Positions 63,601 to 64,000 of a stretch of DNA of 64,000 nucleotides are shown in pieces. The notes below the pieces were generated by a model that was not told the origin of the DNA, made no database searches, and saw only the letters and a program-made list of their open reading frames with translations. Positions within the stretch are counted from its first letter, which is position 1; each line of letters begins with the position of its first letter. The translations under genes and the position numbers were made by a program. The DNA comes from Rhodanobacter sp. (GTDB lineage Bacteria > Pseudomonadota > Gammaproteobacteria > Xanthomonadales > Rhodanobacteraceae): assembly GCA_004298045.1 (NCBI GenBank), contig SCRM01000017.1:1-64000 (forward strand), in the 5' to 3' direction.

Positions 63601-64000
63601 CCTTGAGCTGCAGCGCGACGTACGGAACCATGCCCACCAGCATCACTGCCGTGACCAGCGCCGCCAGCCCGGAGTGCCGCCCGAGCCGCGCCGCGATCAG
63701 GTCGGCAAGCGAGCCGGCGTTGTACTCGTGCGCCATGCGCACCAGCCGGCGCAGCCAATCGGCTGCAAACAGGTAAATCAGGATGGCACCCACGAAAGTC
63801 GGCGGCAGCCACCAGCCCGAACGACTGGCCTGGGTGACGGTGCCGTAGAACGTCCATGACGTGCAGTGGATCGCCAGCGACAGACCGTAAACGACTGCCC
63901 AGCGCTTGTGCAGTACCTGGGCGTGTCGCTCGCCGTACAGCGCCACCGCGAACAGCAGCCCCAGCCACATCAGCGCCGCGGCGATGATCCAGCCAACGCT
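60677..64000 (-). CDS. SSS-transporter/histidine kinase hybrid sensor (CrbS-like), 5' end outside the window
   Basis: At least 1107 codons, continuing past the right edge; an ATG at 63970 is probably internal. The first about 500 residues are a sodium/solute symporter domain with about 13 helices (SLADLIAARLGRHSGLAALV near residue 85). Then come a PAS-type domain (about 590-690), a HisKA box with His codon 61726-61724 (AVSHDLLQPLHAAQ), a HATPase domain with DTGPGIAP and GLGLGLAIAKR, and a receiver with Asp codon 60901-60899 (LLLDYHLDGG). CrbS-type sensors respond to acetate. The receiver is retained, so a phosphorelay is likely. Confidence 0.9.
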   Translation of the reverse strand, partial: SVGWIIAAALMWLGLLFAVALYGERHAQVLHKRWAVVYGLSLAIHCTSWTFYGTVTQASRSGWWLPPTFVGAILIYLFAADWLRRLVRMAHEYNAGSLADLIAARLGRHSGLAALVTAVMLVGMVPYVALQLKAVAMSYAVLSRGHVVGTPAWQDSALYVGLVMAVFTMLFGTRRAATTEHNRGLMLAVAFESLFKLAAMLALGVLLFVPIPAGAVVGSMPPTGDASGFPALILLGALAMFTMPHQFHAGVVECRDDVHVRTARWVFPLYLLLISLPILPLARLGDRWLGPVGVASDLYVLALPLAHGDRGLALVAFLGGLSAATSMVVIATLTLSLMVSNHFVAPLLVRAGWGRGQQGDLRGAVLMQRRIAILAIVLLAWAYSRVLARSDALADIGAISFSALAGLAPATLIAMYRPHVGARAVWAGLLVGVLVWFYALLPALFVPQPEWVRSGPLGVTWLAPAHLLGLDEWGRLTRAVVLSLAANVATTWLVARSRFAHPAPSAEGDVGLSELHRLAGRFLPAAHIRKLFAGAPQEGLAEATRVAAVEHELAAVIGASSARLLLDVMRHQGPHDLAAVAEIVGEAAQDLRFNQRVLAAALASMSQGICVIDAQLRVVAWNRPYERLFDYPPGLLVIGRPVADLVRYNLGAGLAGGGEIDSDVRRRLAHMHAGSPHHSERTFPHGRVIEIRGNAMPGGGYVATYTDVTASREVERALKRANETLEERVADRTQALERATAAAQHANDAKSHFLAAVSHDLLQPLHAAQLFAHTLRPQLTADTTGGATLRHLDGALEATENLLAGLLDIARLEGGRIAVERRAFALAEVLDPLAAECQALARERGMRLRVVAARGWAHSDPALLRRIVQNFLSNALRYTERGEILLGCRRRGADWRIEVWDTGPGIAPAEQQLIFEEFRRGSTASGQGLGLGLAIAKRIAGLLGHRLSVRSWPGRGSLFAVRVPRVAAGKPVEPSASISTRPLPRGRALVLDNDPDALAALATLLEQWGWTVHAARSVAHARQVPWVPDLLLLDYHLDGGHTGLDALQQLRPQCGAAPVVVITADRDPALRARLLAAGVQVLYKPMRPLALRQLILRHVRPGSDVGS

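Noticed and set aside
61166-63859. An 897-codon plus-strand open frame opposite the sensor kinase
   Set aside because: Composition (H, Q, R-rich) is that of an antisense frame; the kinase domains on the minus strand are unambiguous.

Overview
The window is GC-rich chromosomal DNA from a gammaproteobacterium, most probably of the Xanthomonadales, Rhodanobacteraceae side (Rhodanobacter, Dyella, Frateuria or Luteibacter-like). This is inferred from gene content and style: a suf operon led by an Rrf2 regulator, amgK-murU, yajC-secD-secF beside tgt, a pqi cluster, a large TonB-dependent receptor, and dispersed GGGATTCGGG and GTCGGG..CCCGAC intergenic repeats. Most genes are housekeeping. I see no tRNA, rRNA, CRISPR array, prophage or insertion sequence.

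Layout. 1-2.5 kb: the start of prpC, prpB and a DAACS-type symporter. 2.5-7 kb: ahpC-ahpF with an OxyR-like site, then icd, an AhpD-like protein and a glutaredoxin. 7-14 kb: a BepA-like protease, ppk1-ppx, a periplasmic cyclophilin and lpxH. 14-21.3 kb: a fatty-acid hydroxylase, an acyltransferase and the minus-strand operon rrf2-sufB-sufC-sufD-sufS. 21.5-25.2 kb: glnK-amt behind a sigma-54 type promoter, then amgK-murU. 25.3-30 kb: secF, secD, yajC and tgt. 30.3-33.9 kb: pqiA-pqiA-pqiB-pqiC. 34-40.5 kb: a CnoX-like chaperone, a DUF4442 protein, a TDT carrier, an MgtC-like protein, a ClC channel with CBS domains and a DUF502 protein.

The most distinctive region is 40.87-44.49 kb. It is a run of seven small minus-strand genes with visibly lower GC, separated by six recognisable attC recombination sites and bounded by two remnant core sites. 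This is an integron cassette array. No integron integrase gene is visible beside it, so it fits the class called CALIN (cluster of attC sites lacking an integrase). The cargo is a DUF4145 protein, a lipoprotein, a membrane protein, a DUF3775 protein, a TspO homologue, a DUF6968-like protein and an OsmC-family protein. Several stop codons lie inside the attC core boxes.

44.8-64 kb: an M14 carboxypeptidase whose upstream region carries a long G tract, cidA-lrgB with a divergent LysR regulator and a clear dyad between them, an M13 peptidase, a TonB-dependent receptor, isovaleryl-CoA dehydrogenase, malate dehydrogenase, a YidB-like protein, a cytoplasmic cyclophilin, a 3-hydroxybutyrate oligomer hydrolase, and a CrbR-like response regulator facing a CrbS-like transporter/kinase hybrid that runs off the window end.

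Recurring functional themes are peroxide and redox defence (AhpCF, AhpD-like protein, glutaredoxin, OsmC, Suf, CnoX), envelope maintenance (BepA, LpxH, AmgK-MurU, SecDF, Pqi), and propionate, acetate and branched-chain carbon use (Prp, IVD, Mdh, Icd, CrbSR-like pair).
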